Assembly: GCF_900460065.1 (NCBI RefSeq) | Contig: NZ_UAVD01000037.1 | Location: 90,343 to 154,342 of the forward strand | From: Streptomyces griseus | GTDB taxonomy: Bacteria > Actinomycetota > Actinomycetes > Streptomycetales > Streptomycetaceae | Direction of reading: 5' to 3' | DNA: 64,000 bases | Part shown: positions 1 through 8,993 of the stretch, piece after piece | Layout of the letters: each line of letters opens with the position of its first letter | Numbering within the stretch: position 1 is the first letter of the stretch | Program-made: the position numbers and the translations under genes | Notes under the pieces: generated by a model | Told to the model about the DNA's origin: nothing | What the model saw: the letters and a program-made list of their open reading frames with translations, nothing else | Databases searched by the model: none

Positions 1-617
1 TGTCGATCCTCCAGTGCGTGCCCACGCTCCGGATCGCCGCCCCGCGCGACGCCGACCAGGTCCGCGCCCAGCTGCGCGAGGCCGTCGCCGTCGACGACGC
101 GCCCACCGTGGTCCGCTTCTCCAAGGGCGCGGTCGGCCCCGCGGTCAAGGCGGTCGGCCGGGCCGGCGGCATGGACATCCTGCGCCGGCCGACGGCCGCC
201 CGCCCGGACGTCCTGATCGTCTCCGTCGGCGCGCTCGCCCCGATGTGCCTGGAGATCGCCGACCTGCTCGACGCCCAGGGCATCTCCAGCACCGTCGTCG
301 ACCCCCGCTGGGTCAAGCCCGTCGACGAGGCGCTCGCCCCGCTCGCCGAACGCCACCGCGTCGTCGTCACGGTCGAGGACAACAGCCGGGCCGGAGGCGT
401 CGGCTCCGCCGTCGCCCAGTCCCTGCGCGACGCCGGGGTCGACGTACCCCTGCGCGACTTCGGCATCCCGCCGGTCTTCCTCGACCACGCCTCGCGCGGC
501 GAGGTCATGGCCGAGATCGGACTGACCGCACCGGACATCGCCCGGCAGGTCACCGGCCTGGTCGCCAAGCTCGACGGCCGCTTCGAGAGCCGCGCCGTGG
601 AGCCCGCCCGCGACTGA
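1..617 (+). CDS. dxs: 1-deoxy-D-xylulose-5-phosphate synthase, C-terminal part
   Basis: This is the 3' end of a gene that begins before the window; the frame is open from base 3 with no start needed. DXS condenses pyruvate and glyceraldehyde 3-phosphate to DXP, the first step of the cytoplasmic MEP isoprenoid pathway. The visible ~204 residues cover the end of the pyrimidine-binding domain (PTLRIAAPRDADQ, then VRFSKGAVG) and the whole C-terminal transketolase domain (VEDNSRAGGVGSAVAQ, GIPPVFLDHASRGE). The ending matches the family's normal C terminus, so nothing suggests damage. A strong hairpin follows at 641-684. Family assignment is firm; whether this is the only dxs in the genome cannot be told. 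Confidence 0.93.
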   Translation, partial: SILQCVPTLRIAAPRDADQVRAQLREAVAVDDAPTVVRFSKGAVGPAVKAVGRAGGMDILRRPTAARPDVLIVSVGALAPMCLEIADLLDAQGISSTVVDPRWVKPVDEALAPLAERHRVVVTVEDNSRAGGVGSAVAQSLRDAGVDVPLRDFGIPPVFLDHASRGEVMAEIGLTAPDIARQVTGLVAKLDGRFESRAVEPARD

Positions 618-640
618 CGCACCCACCTCCGTTCGGCCGA

Positions 641-684
641 TGGGCCGGGAGAACCGCCCCTGTACGGGTGGTTCTCCCGGCCCA
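641..684 (+). terminator. Intrinsic terminator-like hairpin after dxs
   Basis: A perfect 15-bp inverted repeat (tgggccgggagaacc at 641-655 and its complement at 670-684) with a 14-nt loop lies 23 bp after the dxs stop. No long T-tract follows, which is common in Streptomyces. It separates dxs from the permease gene. Confidence 0.75.
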
Positions 685-770
685 TTCGCATGAAACGGGC
701 CGGATGGCGCGTTCACCCGCGGCACGGTCCCCATCATGGCGTTCACAACGAATGCGTGGAGGTAACGCAG

Positions 771-2273
771 GTGAGCGCGCAGGTCACACCACCCCGCGGA
801 AACGGCATGTTCCGCACCAAATCCATCGAACAGTCGATCCGCGACACCGAGGAGCCGGAACACGCGCTCAGGAAGTCCCTCTCCGCCCTGGACCTCACCG
901 TCTTCGGCGTCGGCGTCATCATCGGCACCGGTATCTTCGTCCTCACCGGACAGGTCGCCAAGGAGACGGCCGGCCCCGCCACCGCCATCGCGTTCGCCGT
1001 GGCCGGCGTCGTGTGCGCGCTCGCCGCCCTCTGCTACGCCGAGTTCGCCTCCACCGTCCCGGTGGCCGGCTCCGCCTACACCTTCGCCTACGCCGCGCTG
1101 GGCGAACTGGTGGCCTGGATCATCGGCTGGGACCTGGTGCTGGAGTTCGCTTTGGGCACCGCCGTCGTCGCGGTCGGCTGGTCCGGCTACGTCCGCTCTC
1201 TCATGGACAACGTCGACTGGACGATGCCCGAAGTGCTCTCGGGCACGGACGTGGCGGAAGGATTCGGCTTCGACATCCTGGCCTTCGCCCTGGTACTGAT
1301 CCTGACCGCCATCCTGGTCGTCGGCATGAAGCTCTCCGCCCGGGTCACCTCGGTCGTGGTGGCGATCAAGGTCGCGGTGGTCCTCATGGTGATCATCGCG
1401 GGCCTGTTCTTCATCAAGGCCGAGAACTACAAGCCCTTCATCCCGCCGGCCGAGAAGCAGCCCGCCGGCTCGGGCTGGGACGCGCCGCTCGTACAGCTGC
1501 TGTTCGGCTACGAGCCCACGAACTTCGGCGTGATGGGCATCTTCACCGCCGCCTCCATCGTCTTCTTCGCCTTCATCGGATTCGACGTGGTGGCCACCGC
1601 CGCCGAGGAGACCAAACTGCCCCAGCGCGACATGCCGCGCGGCATCCTCGGCTCGCTCCTCATCTGCACGGTGCTCTACGTCGCGGTCTCGATCGTGGTC
1701 ACCGGCATGCAGCACTACAGCGAGCTCTCCGTCAGCGCCCCGCTCGCCGACGCCTTCAAGGCCACCGGGCATCCCTTCTACGCGGGGCTGATCAGCTTCG
1801 GCGCGGCGGTCGGCCTCACCACGGTCTGCATGATCCTGCTCCTCGGCCAGACCCGCGTCTTCTTCGCGATGAGCCGCGACGGCCTCCTCCCGCGCTTCTT
1901 CTCCAAGACGCACCCGCGCTTCCGCACGCCCTACCGCCCGACGATCCTGCTCGGCGTGCTGATCGCGATCATCGCCGGGTTCACCAGCATCGAGGAGCTG
2001 GCCACCCTGGTGAACATCGGCACCCTCTTCGCGTTCGTCATCGTCGCCCTCGGCGTCCTGGTCCTGCGCCGCACCCGGCCCGACCTGCCCCGCGCGTTCC
2101 GTGCCCCGTGGGTGCCGGTGCTCCCGATCGTCTCGGTGGCCGCCTCGGTCTGGCTGATGCTCAACCTGCCGGTGGAGACCTGGGTCCGCTTCGGCGCCTG
2201 GATGGTCCTCGGGGTGGTCATCTACTTCGTGTACGGGCGCTCCCACAGCCGCATGGCCAAGGAGGGCCGCTGA
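771..2273 (+). CDS. APC-family amino acid permease
   Basis: A 500-residue integral membrane protein of the amino acid-polyamine-organocation superfamily, closest in look to cationic amino acid transporters. It should import amino acids across the cytoplasmic membrane; the substrate cannot be read from sequence. The N-terminal glycine-rich helix breaker GVGVIIGTGIFVLTG at about residues 47-61 is the classical APC signature, followed by about twelve hydrophobic segments and the loop VFFAMSRDGLLPRFF typical of the family. The GTG at 771 is chosen because GGAGG sits 8 bp upstream; the open frame reaches back to 690 but has no ribosome site there. It is tail-to-tail with the prolyl oligopeptidase gene, with only 16 bp between the stops. 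Confidence 0.88.
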   Translation: MSAQVTPPRGNGMFRTKSIEQSIRDTEEPEHALRKSLSALDLTVFGVGVIIGTGIFVLTGQVAKETAGPATAIAFAVAGVVCALAALCYAEFASTVPVAGSAYTFAYAALGELVAWIIGWDLVLEFALGTAVVAVGWSGYVRSLMDNVDWTMPEVLSGTDVAEGFGFDILAFALVLILTAILVVGMKLSARVTSVVVAIKVAVVLMVIIAGLFFIKAENYKPFIPPAEKQPAGSGWDAPLVQLLFGYEPTNFGVMGIFTAASIVFFAFIGFDVVATAAEETKLPQRDMPRGILGSLLICTVLYVAVSIVVTGMQHYSELSVSAPLADAFKATGHPFYAGLISFGAAVGLTTVCMILLLGQTRVFFAMSRDGLLPRFFSKTHPRFRTPYRPTILLGVLIAIIAGFTSIEELATLVNIGTLFAFVIVALGVLVLRRTRPDLPRAFRAPWVPVLPIVSVAASVWLMLNLPVETWVRFGAWMVLGVVIYFVYGRSHSRMAKEGR

Positions 2274-2289
2274 AGCCCGGGCCGGGGCC

Positions 2290-4428
2290 TCACGGAGCGA
2301 CCCCGCCCGGCGCCGGCAGCCCCACCCGCCCCGCCAGGAACGCGAGGCAATCGGCCTCCAGCGCCACCACGCGCGAGACGGCACGCGCGCCGTGCCCGAC
2401 GCCGCGTTCCAGGCGGAGCAGGACCGGCCCGGACCCGGACGTGGCGTGCTGCAACGCGGCGCACATCTTGCGCGCGTGCAGCGGATCGGTCCTGGTGTCG
2501 CCGTCCGATGCGGCGAGCAGCACCGCCGGGTAGCCGACGCCGGGCGTGACGCGGTGGTACGGGGAGTAGCCCAGCAGCGTCCGGGCCTGCGCGGGGTCGC
2601 GCACACTGCCGTACTCGGGCACCCAGCTGGGCCCCAGCCCCGACGACTCGAAGCGGACCATGTCCAGCAGCGGGACCCGGCACACCGCGGCGGCGTACTT
2701 CTCCGGCTCCTGGGTCAGGGCCGCGCCGACGAGCAGCCCGCCGTTGGAGGAGCCCATGACCGCGATCCGGCCCTCCTCGGCCCAGCCGGCCGCCAGCAGG
2801 TGGTCGGAGGCGGCGGCGAAGTCGTCGAACGTGTTCTGCTTGTTGGCCCCGCTGCCGGCGAGGTGCCACTCCTCGCCCTCCTCGCCGCCGCCGCGCAGCC
2901 CCGCCCAGGCGAAGACGCCGCCCGCCCGGACCCAGGCGAGGATCTGGGGCCGGTACCGGGGCGACATGATCTGGCCGAAGCCGCCGTACCCGGTGAGCAG
3001 GGCCGGGCGCGGCACGTCCGGACGCCCGGTGGGGGAGATCACGAACATCCGCACCGTCGTCCCGTCCCGGGAGGGGAAGGCGACCTGCCGGGTGACGGCC
3101 CCCTCGGCCTCGGGCGCGCTCCGGGCGCCGTGCTCCCAGCCCGTCACGCGGCGCGTCCGCCCGTCGAAGCGCAGGACCCGTGTCGGGGTCGCGAAGTCGG
3201 TGTAGGTGAACCAGGCCTCGTGGCTGCCGGCGGGCCCGGCCGCGAAGCCGCCCACGGTGCCGCTGCCCGGCAGCGGCACCGAGCCCACCCGCGTCCCGTC
3301 CGTCAGGTCGTGCACGGTCACCTCGGCCACCGTGTGCCGGGTCCAGGCGGCCAGGCCGAGCGGGTGGTCCAGCTCGGGCCCCGTGACCACGGCGAAGTCG
3401 GTGAGGACCGCGTCGGGGCGTCCCTCGACCACCTCCCGCCACGCCTCCGGCCCCCGGTGGAGCGCGTCCGGCGGGCAGGCCACGACGTGGCCGCGAGCGG
3501 CCCCGTGGTCGGTGCGCAGCCACACCGGGTCCCGCGGACCGGTGCCGGGGGCCACGTGCAGACGGGTGGCGGCCGGGGTGTTCTCCTGGACCGGCACCAG
3601 CAGCGGCCTCTCCAGCGGTCCCGCGGTCAGGTCGGCCAGGTAGAGGTCGGTGCGGCGACCGGTGCCGAGCGTGGCCCGGATCCCGAGCCAGCGGCCGTCG
3701 GCGGACCCGGACACGCTGTAGAACTGGGTCCGGTCCCGGCCCTCGCCGAAGACCAGGGCGTCGGCACCGGGCGCGGTCCCGACGCGGTGCAGCCAGACCC
3801 GGCGGTGGTACTGCTCCTCGCCGGGGTTCAGCCGCGGGTCCAGCCGCCGGACGTAGTAGAACGCCCCGCCGCCCGGCAGCCAGGCGACCGACGACTTCCG
3901 CACCCGGTCCACCGGCCCGTCGACGACCTTCCCGGTCGCCACGTCGATCACCTGGAGCCGCGAGTCCTCGGTGCCGTCCCGGGAGGTCTGCAGGGCCAAC
4001 AGCTCGCCCTCCAGGGACGGCTGCCAGGCGTCGAGGACGGTACGCCCCGACGGATCGAGGACCTGGGGGTCCAGCAGCACCCGGCCGGATTCCGCCCCGG
4101 GCTCCGCCACCATGAGCACGGGCTGCTCCTGACCCGCGTCCTGGCGCAGCCAGAAGACCCGGCCGCCGCGCACCCTGGGCGGGGTCGCGCGGTCGACGGC
4201 GGTGAGCGCCGCCACCTCCGCCTCCCACCGCTCCCGCCCCGGCCAGGCGGCCCGCTCCGCCGCGTAGAGGGCCTCCTGCTCGGCATCCCAGCGGATCACC
4301 GCGTCCGTCCGCGCGTCCTCCAGCCAGCGGTACGGGTCGGGGACGGGCACCCCGTGCAGCTCGTCCACGACGTCCTGCCGTGCCGTGCGGGGGTAGGCGT
4401 GCGGTGCCGGTCGGGCGGCGGAGGTCAC
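2290..4428 (-). CDS. Prolyl oligopeptidase family serine protease (S9A)
   Basis: A 712-residue protein of the S9 family, the usual length for a prolyl endopeptidase. The N-terminal half is the seven-bladed propeller (starting near VPDPYRWLED) and the C-terminal alpha/beta-hydrolase domain has the Ser motif GSSNGG near residue 558, the Asp in ASDGDTRTD and the His in GVGHGAR, so the triad is intact. No signal peptide is seen, so it is probably cytoplasmic. GTG at 4428 overlaps the stop of the upstream MFS gene (GTGA), so it is the last gene of the radical SAM operon. By analogy with prolyl oligopeptidases that remove leaders in class III lanthipeptide clusters it could mature the peptide of this operon; that is inference, and the peptide has Pro only at positions 2 and 9. 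A general peptide-recycling enzyme is the alternative. Confidence 0.9.
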   Translation of the reverse strand: MTSAARPAPHAYPRTARQDVVDELHGVPVPDPYRWLEDARTDAVIRWDAEQEALYAAERAAWPGRERWEAEVAALTAVDRATPPRVRGGRVFWLRQDAGQEQPVLMVAEPGAESGRVLLDPQVLDPSGRTVLDAWQPSLEGELLALQTSRDGTEDSRLQVIDVATGKVVDGPVDRVRKSSVAWLPGGGAFYYVRRLDPRLNPGEEQYHRRVWLHRVGTAPGADALVFGEGRDRTQFYSVSGSADGRWLGIRATLGTGRRTDLYLADLTAGPLERPLLVPVQENTPAATRLHVAPGTGPRDPVWLRTDHGAARGHVVACPPDALHRGPEAWREVVEGRPDAVLTDFAVVTGPELDHPLGLAAWTRHTVAEVTVHDLTDGTRVGSVPLPGSGTVGGFAAGPAGSHEAWFTYTDFATPTRVLRFDGRTRRVTGWEHGARSAPEAEGAVTRQVAFPSRDGTTVRMFVISPTGRPDVPRPALLTGYGGFGQIMSPRYRPQILAWVRAGGVFAWAGLRGGGEEGEEWHLAGSGANKQNTFDDFAAASDHLLAAGWAEEGRIAVMGSSNGGLLVGAALTQEPEKYAAAVCRVPLLDMVRFESSGLGPSWVPEYGSVRDPAQARTLLGYSPYHRVTPGVGYPAVLLAASDGDTRTDPLHARKMCAALQHATSGSGPVLLRLERGVGHGARAVSRVVALEADCLAFLAGRVGLPAPGGVAP

Positions 4429-4442
4429 TGGGTGCTCCCTCG
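4404..4442 (-). repeat. 39-bp repeat, copy A (start region of prolyl oligopeptidase gene)
   Basis: This segment holds the ribosome site (GAGGGAGC), the GTG start and the first codons of the peptidase gene. It matches 10283-10321 in the same orientation at 36 of 39 positions. See copy B. Confidence 0.75.
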
Positions 4443-5870
4443 TCGTGGTGGGGCGGGGCTGGGGACGGCGGCGGCCCGCGGGGCCGCCTCCTCGGCGGGT
4501 CCGGCGGGCTCACCGGCCGTTCCCTCCCCGGCCGGTGAGCCGTCGGGTCCGCCGTCCTCGGCGGTCTCCGTGTCGGGCAGGGCGCCGCGGGCGTAGAGCC
4601 CGGACAGCAGGATGCAGAGCCCGGCCACGGCGATGATCGTGTCGATGGGGCCGAACCGGACGCCCGCCACCGAGCCGTCGAAGTCCCGCAGCACGGTGCC
4701 GGCGAGCCAGCCGGACAGCGCCGCCGCGACCATCGCCGCCAGCTGCGTCATCGGCTGGAACACGGCGACCACCCGCCCGCGGTACTCGGCGGACGCCGCC
4801 GAGAGCAGCAGCGGGGCCATCGCGGTGTTCAGCACGGTGAGCGGAATGGTGAACAGGATGAGCAGGGCGATACCGGCGACGAACCCGGTCTGCCGGGAGT
4901 AGGCGACCAGCAGGGCGCCGCTCACCAGCAGGCTGACCCACGTCGTCCGCCGCGCCCCGATCCACTGGACCACCCGGCCGGCGCACAGCGCGCCGACGAT
5001 GCCGCCCACCCCGATGGCCATGCCGACGTAGCCGAACAGCTTGGCCGACATGCCCAGGTTCTCGGTCGTGAAGAAGATGTTGAGCGTGTTGAGCGCGCCG
5101 ACCCCGAACTGGCCGATCACGGCGAAGACCAGCAGCGCGACCAGGAACCTGCTGCGCCCGAAGAAGCGGAGGCCCGCCACGAACTCCCGTACCACGCCGG
5201 TCCGCGGGCCGGGCGCCTTCCCCGGGCCGCTCGCACCCGCCGGAGCCTTCTCGGCGGGGGCCACCCGGACCGAGGCGATGGCGACGTACGACACCAGGTA
5301 GGAGAGCGCGTTGAAGAGCATGGCCCACTGCACGCCCAGGGTGAAGAACAGCGGTGCGGCGAGCGGTGGCCCCACGATCAGGGCCGTCTGACTGGTCGCC
5401 TGGGTGATGCCGGCCGCCCGGGCGCGGTCGGCGTCCCCGGTCACCAGGTCCGCGATGATCGTGAAGCGGGCCGGTGCGAAGAACCGGGCGGCCGCGTGCA
5501 GGAGCAGCACGGTGCCGTAGACGAGGGTGAGCCACACCCCGGCCGGCAGCGCGTCGGCCGGCAGGAAGGAGACGACCGCCAGCAGGGCCACCAGTCCGCC
5601 GCGCAGCACTTCGGTGCCGAGCATCGTGCGGCGTTTGTCCCAGCGGTCGACGAAGACGCCCGCGATCGGCCCGACGACGAGGACGGCGGTGCCGCCCGCC
5701 ACCAGGACACCGCTGACCGCGGCGGGGGCCCAGCTCTCGTCCTTCGCCAGCACGGTGGCCACCCAGAGCATCAGGGTGGTGCTGAAGACCATGTCCCCGA
5801 CGGACGAGACCGCCTGGCCGAACCAGAGCCGCGTGAAGTCGGGGCTGATGAGGGTCAGCCGCGGTGCCAT
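4425..5870 (-). CDS. MFS transporter, probable exporter
   Basis: A 481-residue major facilitator protein that starts MAPRLTLISPDFTRLW and has about twelve hydrophobic segments, with the N-terminal motif TRLWFGQAVSSVGD and the loop DRWDKRRTM typical of MFS efflux proteins of the enterobactin-exporter (EntS-like) group. The last ~50 residues are a charged, Pro/Ala-rich cytoplasmic tail without clear homology. It starts at ATG 5870 with GGGGAGG upstream, overlaps the preceding gene by 16 bp, and its stop overlaps the GTG of the peptidase gene. In this operon the natural job is export of, or immunity to, the modified peptide, which is inference from context. Confidence 0.87.
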   Translation of the reverse strand: MAPRLTLISPDFTRLWFGQAVSSVGDMVFSTTLMLWVATVLAKDESWAPAAVSGVLVAGGTAVLVVGPIAGVFVDRWDKRRTMLGTEVLRGGLVALLAVVSFLPADALPAGVWLTLVYGTVLLLHAAARFFAPARFTIIADLVTGDADRARAAGITQATSQTALIVGPPLAAPLFFTLGVQWAMLFNALSYLVSYVAIASVRVAPAEKAPAGASGPGKAPGPRTGVVREFVAGLRFFGRSRFLVALLVFAVIGQFGVGALNTLNIFFTTENLGMSAKLFGYVGMAIGVGGIVGALCAGRVVQWIGARRTTWVSLLVSGALLVAYSRQTGFVAGIALLILFTIPLTVLNTAMAPLLLSAASAEYRGRVVAVFQPMTQLAAMVAAALSGWLAGTVLRDFDGSVAGVRFGPIDTIIAVAGLCILLSGLYARGALPDTETAEDGGPDGSPAGEGTAGEPAGPAEEAAPRAAAVPSPAPPRRGSTQ

Positions 5871-6811
5871 GACGGCCTCCCCGAGGAGAGGACCAGCGCC
5901 ATCAGCGCGGTCACCAGCGTCGTGTGGTACGCCTTCCGGAAGAACTCCCCGGCCGGGGCCGACGAGGACGCCATGAGCGCGGCGGACCGCCCGGGGATCG
6001 CCCCGTCGGACCGCTGGGCCCGCACCAGGCACTCCACGGCCGCGGCCCCCGAGGGGGTGCGCAGCGGCTCCAGCCCCAGGATGAACTGCGTGATGACGAG
6101 TTCGGCGGCGAGGTCCCACCGGTCCTGTCCGACGCAGTGGTCCAGCATCCGCCGGGCCAGCTCCCGCGCGTCCGCCAGGGCCTCCCCGTACAGACCGGTC
6201 GGGGTCCGCCCGTAGTCGCCGAGGAAGAACGCGGCGTGGGTGAGGGAGTATCCCTCGGAGTCGGTGAGCGGTGGTGCGTCCCCGGTGGCGACGGCCCCCG
6301 GAACCCCGTCCTCCGCCGCGCCGGTCAGGGTGACGAGCGGGCTCTGCCCGAGGAGCTCGGCGTACGGCTCGACGGTGTGGTCCACCCCCGCCTTGTCCGC
6401 GTAGAAGCGGATCTCCATGCGCTTGAGCGGCGGTCTGCCGGCCGGTGAGAGGAAGTCGGGAGCGAGCCGCGCGAGCGTGGCCCGGCGCACCGTGTCGTCG
6501 ATCCCGTCGGGAGCCAGCGCGGCGAAGGCCAGTCGGTAGGTGGAGGCGGAAGGGGGGTGGGTGTCGAAGGTCCGGGGGAACTCCGGGCGCTGCCAGAGCT
6601 TGCGCAGCAGGGCGGTCGCCCCGTCGAGCCGCTCGTCGCGGGGGCCCCCGGGGCGGTTCGAGCAGTGGCACAGCAGCGCCAGTTCCAGTACGGCCTTCGC
6701 GTGCCGGTGCGTCGCCGTCCCCGCGTCGGCCGTGTACGGGTCGAAGTGGTCCAGGTTCGCTCCCAACCAGTCGAGCGTGCCGGCGGAGAGCTGGTCGAGA
6801 GATGACGTCAT
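5855..6811 (-). CDS. DUF6895-like protein, second paralogue
   Basis: A 318-residue helical protein with no recognised catalytic motif. It is clearly related to the protein encoded at 8001-8993: both have a central LARLAPDFL / LERLAADGYL segment, a FFLGDYG(R)xPTGL / FYLSDYGFRATGL segment, the shared GLEPLRTPSG / GSDPLRTPSG motif, a DG(A/S)IPG segment and a hydrophobic end TLVTALMALVL / TLVTALTTLLL. I believe this family is called DUF6895, from memory. The ATG at 6811 lies 2 bp after the radical SAM stop, so the two are co-translated. The all-helical repeat look would suit a scaffold or carrier partner for the radical SAM enzyme or a tailoring enzyme, but no function can be assigned. Confidence 0.75.
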   Translation of the reverse strand: MTSSLDQLSAGTLDWLGANLDHFDPYTADAGTATHRHAKAVLELALLCHCSNRPGGPRDERLDGATALLRKLWQRPEFPRTFDTHPPSASTYRLAFAALAPDGIDDTVRRATLARLAPDFLSPAGRPPLKRMEIRFYADKAGVDHTVEPYAELLGQSPLVTLTGAAEDGVPGAVATGDAPPLTDSEGYSLTHAAFFLGDYGRTPTGLYGEALADARELARRMLDHCVGQDRWDLAAELVITQFILGLEPLRTPSGAAAVECLVRAQRSDGAIPGRSAALMASSSAPAGEFFRKAYHTTLVTALMALVLSSGRPSWHRG

Positions 6812-6813
6812 GG

Positions 6814-8004
6814 CTACAGCCGCTCCGTCTCGTCCAGGTAGTCGAGCAGGGTGGCGTCCACGTCGTCGCGGAACCGTGTGAGGTTGCGGGTGTCCTCGTC
6901 GTAGCGGTAGAGGTCCTCGCAGGAGATCCAGCGGTCGAGGGTCGCCTCGGCGGGCCGGTACCCGTCGCCCACCGTGCCGACCTCCCAGTCGGGTTTGCCC
7001 GCGGTCTCCCAGCAACTGGCCAGGGTCCCGTCCGCGCTGATCACCGCGCCGTAGCGGCCTTCGGTGTGGCCGCAGGTGAGGCAGGGGCGGCGGGCGCCGG
7101 GGCGGCTCACCCTGAAGCCGAGGTCGAGCGCCCGGCGCTGCCACCTGGTGAAGTGGGCGGAGAGCTCGCCCGTGTGCAGCAGGTCGTTGGCGTAGCCGAT
7201 GCCCACGTCGCCGACCCGGGCGAAGTACAGCGCGCACCGGGAGGGGTCCAGCTCCGCCGCGAGCCGGTCGATGAGCGCGTCGACGCCGTCGAAGGTCTCC
7301 TGGGAGACGTTGACCCGCAGGGTCCACCGGATCGGCGTGACCTCGCTCGCCGCGACGATGTTGCGGACGATCTTGTCGAAGGTCCCGCCGTTGTCGGCCC
7401 TGTTGACCCGGATGCGGTCGTGGTCGGCGCGGTCGCCGTCGAAGGTGACCTGGACGGAGTCGAGCCCGAGGTCGGAGAGCTGCCGGGCCAGCCGGGGGGA
7501 GAGCAGCGTGGTGTTGGAGATCATCCAGGCCGACGTCATCCCGATGTCCGCGGACCGCTCCAGCAGTTCCAGGCAGCCGCGCGGGTTGAGCAGGGGCTCC
7601 CCGCCGAACAGGAGGATCCGCAACCGGTCCAGTTCGGCCGCGGCCATCTGCCGCTGGGTGAACCCGAGGATCGAGGTGATGGTCCCCGAGCTGAGACGGG
7701 TCCGGGCGATCCGGGGCGGACGGCTGCCGTTCGTGGTGTCCTGGGCGGTGTTCTGGAAGCAGTATCCGCAGCCGAGGTTGCAGTTGGTGCTGGTGAGCAC
7801 GGTCAGCGCGTACGAGCGGACCGGCGGGGCGGCGAACATCCCGCCCTCGCGCAGTCGGCGCTCCGTGTCCGGCCGCAGATCCCCTTCCGGGGTGACGTGC
7901 CGGCCGCCGAGGCGGACGACCCCGCCCCGGCCGAGGAACCACCAGTTGCGCTTGCCTTCGAGGAGGCGTGCGCCGTCCGGGAGTTGGACCTGTTGCAGGC
8001 TCAT
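6814..8004 (-). CDS. Radical SAM protein with short SPASM-like C terminus
   Basis: A 396-residue protein with the canonical CX3CX2C cluster motif (Cys75, Cys79, Cys82 in NCNLGCGYC), the GGEP motif for S-adenosylmethionine binding at about 132-136 (FGGEP), and a C-terminal region with Cys307, Cys310 and Cys330 (PCLTC ... ADGTLASCW) that resembles a reduced SPASM/twitch domain carrying an auxiliary iron-sulfur cluster. The first ~65 residues lie before the radical SAM core and could hold a peptide-recognition element, but I cannot show one. The ATG at 8004 overlaps the preceding stop (ATGA). Radical SAM/SPASM enzymes next to short peptides usually install C-C, C-S or epimerised residues in RiPPs. 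The likely substrate is the 40-aa peptide at 10537-10659. The family is sure; the chemistry is inference. Confidence 0.88.
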   Translation of the reverse strand: MSLQQVQLPDGARLLEGKRNWWFLGRGGVVRLGGRHVTPEGDLRPDTERRLREGGMFAAPPVRSYALTVLTSTNCNLGCGYCFQNTAQDTTNGSRPPRIARTRLSSGTITSILGFTQRQMAAAELDRLRILLFGGEPLLNPRGCLELLERSADIGMTSAWMISNTTLLSPRLARQLSDLGLDSVQVTFDGDRADHDRIRVNRADNGGTFDKIVRNIVAASEVTPIRWTLRVNVSQETFDGVDALIDRLAAELDPSRCALYFARVGDVGIGYANDLLHTGELSAHFTRWQRRALDLGFRVSRPGARRPCLTCGHTEGRYGAVISADGTLASCWETAGKPDWEVGTVGDGYRPAEATLDRWISCEDLYRYDEDTRNLTRFRDDVDATLLDYLDETERL

Positions 8005-8993
8005 CGCGTCCTCCGAGCTGTGGGTGATGCGGTGGTCGGAACGGGGTGGGGGCGGCGGTCGGCGGTGAGCAGCAGCGTCGTCAGCGCCGTGACGAGCGTC
8101 GGCTGGTAGGCCCACCGGAAGTACACCTGGGGGGTGGCGGAGGCCGGGGCCCGTCCCCGGGCGGTCTTGCCGGGTATCGACCCGTCCGGCGACGCGGCCC
8201 CCGCGAGCATCCCGAGGGCCGCGGTCCCCGAAGGCGTCCGCAGCGGGTCGGAGCCCAGGCAGTGCTGGGCGAGCAGCAGCTTGGCCGCGTACTCCCACGC
8301 GTCCTCGCGCACGCAGTGGTCGGTGAGCCGCTCCACCACGCGCAGCGCCCGCTGCCGGGCCCGCGTGTCCAGCCCGGTGGCGCGGAAGCCGTAGTCGGAG
8401 AGGTAGAACACGGTGTCCGTCACCTGGCAGACGTCCAGTTCGGCCGCCGGCACGCCGTCGGCGCGGGCCAGCACGCTGTCCGCGTACAGCTCCTCGTACG
8501 AGGCCAGTTCGTGCCCGAGGCCCGCGAGTTCGGCGTAGAACCTGGTTCCCAGGTGGAGGTAGGGCGACTTGCGGCGGGGCGTCAGATAGCCGTCGGCGGC
8601 GAGCCGTTCGAGCACCTCGCGTCGGGCCCCGGAGGCGGCCGCGTCCGGTGCGAGGGCGGCCCACACCAGGGCGAAGGGTCGCGCGCTGCCGGGGGAGTGG
8701 GCGAGGAGGCGCGGGAAGTCCGGCTGCCGCCAGGCGTGTTCCACGACCGCCCGTACCGGTTCCAGCGCGGGGTCGTCCGGCGTGGCCTTCCGCCAGCAGC
8801 GGCAGAGCAGCGCGAGTTGCAGGAGGGCCTTCACCCGCGGGGTCACGGGCAGTTCGGCGCGGCCGGCAGGGGAGTCCAGGCGGCCGGCGTGGAGCCCCAG
8901 CCACCGCCGCGTACCCGTGGACAGGATCGCGACGGTCTCCTCGGCGGCGGCTGTCCCGCCGCTCGTGTCAGGGGCTGACGTTCGCGTAGTCAT
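8001..8993 (-). CDS. DUF6895-like protein, first paralogue
   Basis: A 330-residue protein, paralogous to 5855-6811 (shared DPLRTPSG, DYGFRATGL-type and C-terminal TLVTALTTLLL segments). The N-terminal ~25 residues are Thr/Ala/Gly-rich and poorly structured; the rest is predicted helical. It starts at ATG 8993 with AAGGAGG six bases upstream, overlaps the glycosyltransferase gene by 26 bp and its stop overlaps the radical SAM start. Having one copy before and one copy after the radical SAM gene suggests a heteromeric complex with it. Function unknown. DUF6895 is my recollection of the family name. Confidence 0.75.
   Translation of the reverse strand: MTTRTSAPDTSGGTAAAEETVAILSTGTRRWLGLHAGRLDSPAGRAELPVTPRVKALLQLALLCRCWRKATPDDPALEPVRAVVEHAWRQPDFPRLLAHSPGSARPFALVWAALAPDAAASGARREVLERLAADGYLTPRRKSPYLHLGTRFYAELAGLGHELASYEELYADSVLARADGVPAAELDVCQVTDTVFYLSDYGFRATGLDTRARQRALRVVERLTDHCVREDAWEYAAKLLLAQHCLGSDPLRTPSGTAALGMLAGAASPDGSIPGKTARGRAPASATPQVYFRWAYQPTLVTALTTLLLTADRRPHPVPTTASPTARRTR

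Noticed and set aside
14..2533. 839-aa open frame overlapping dxs and the permease
   Set aside because: Arg/Pro/Gly-rich shadow of two well supported genes in another frame; no family motif.
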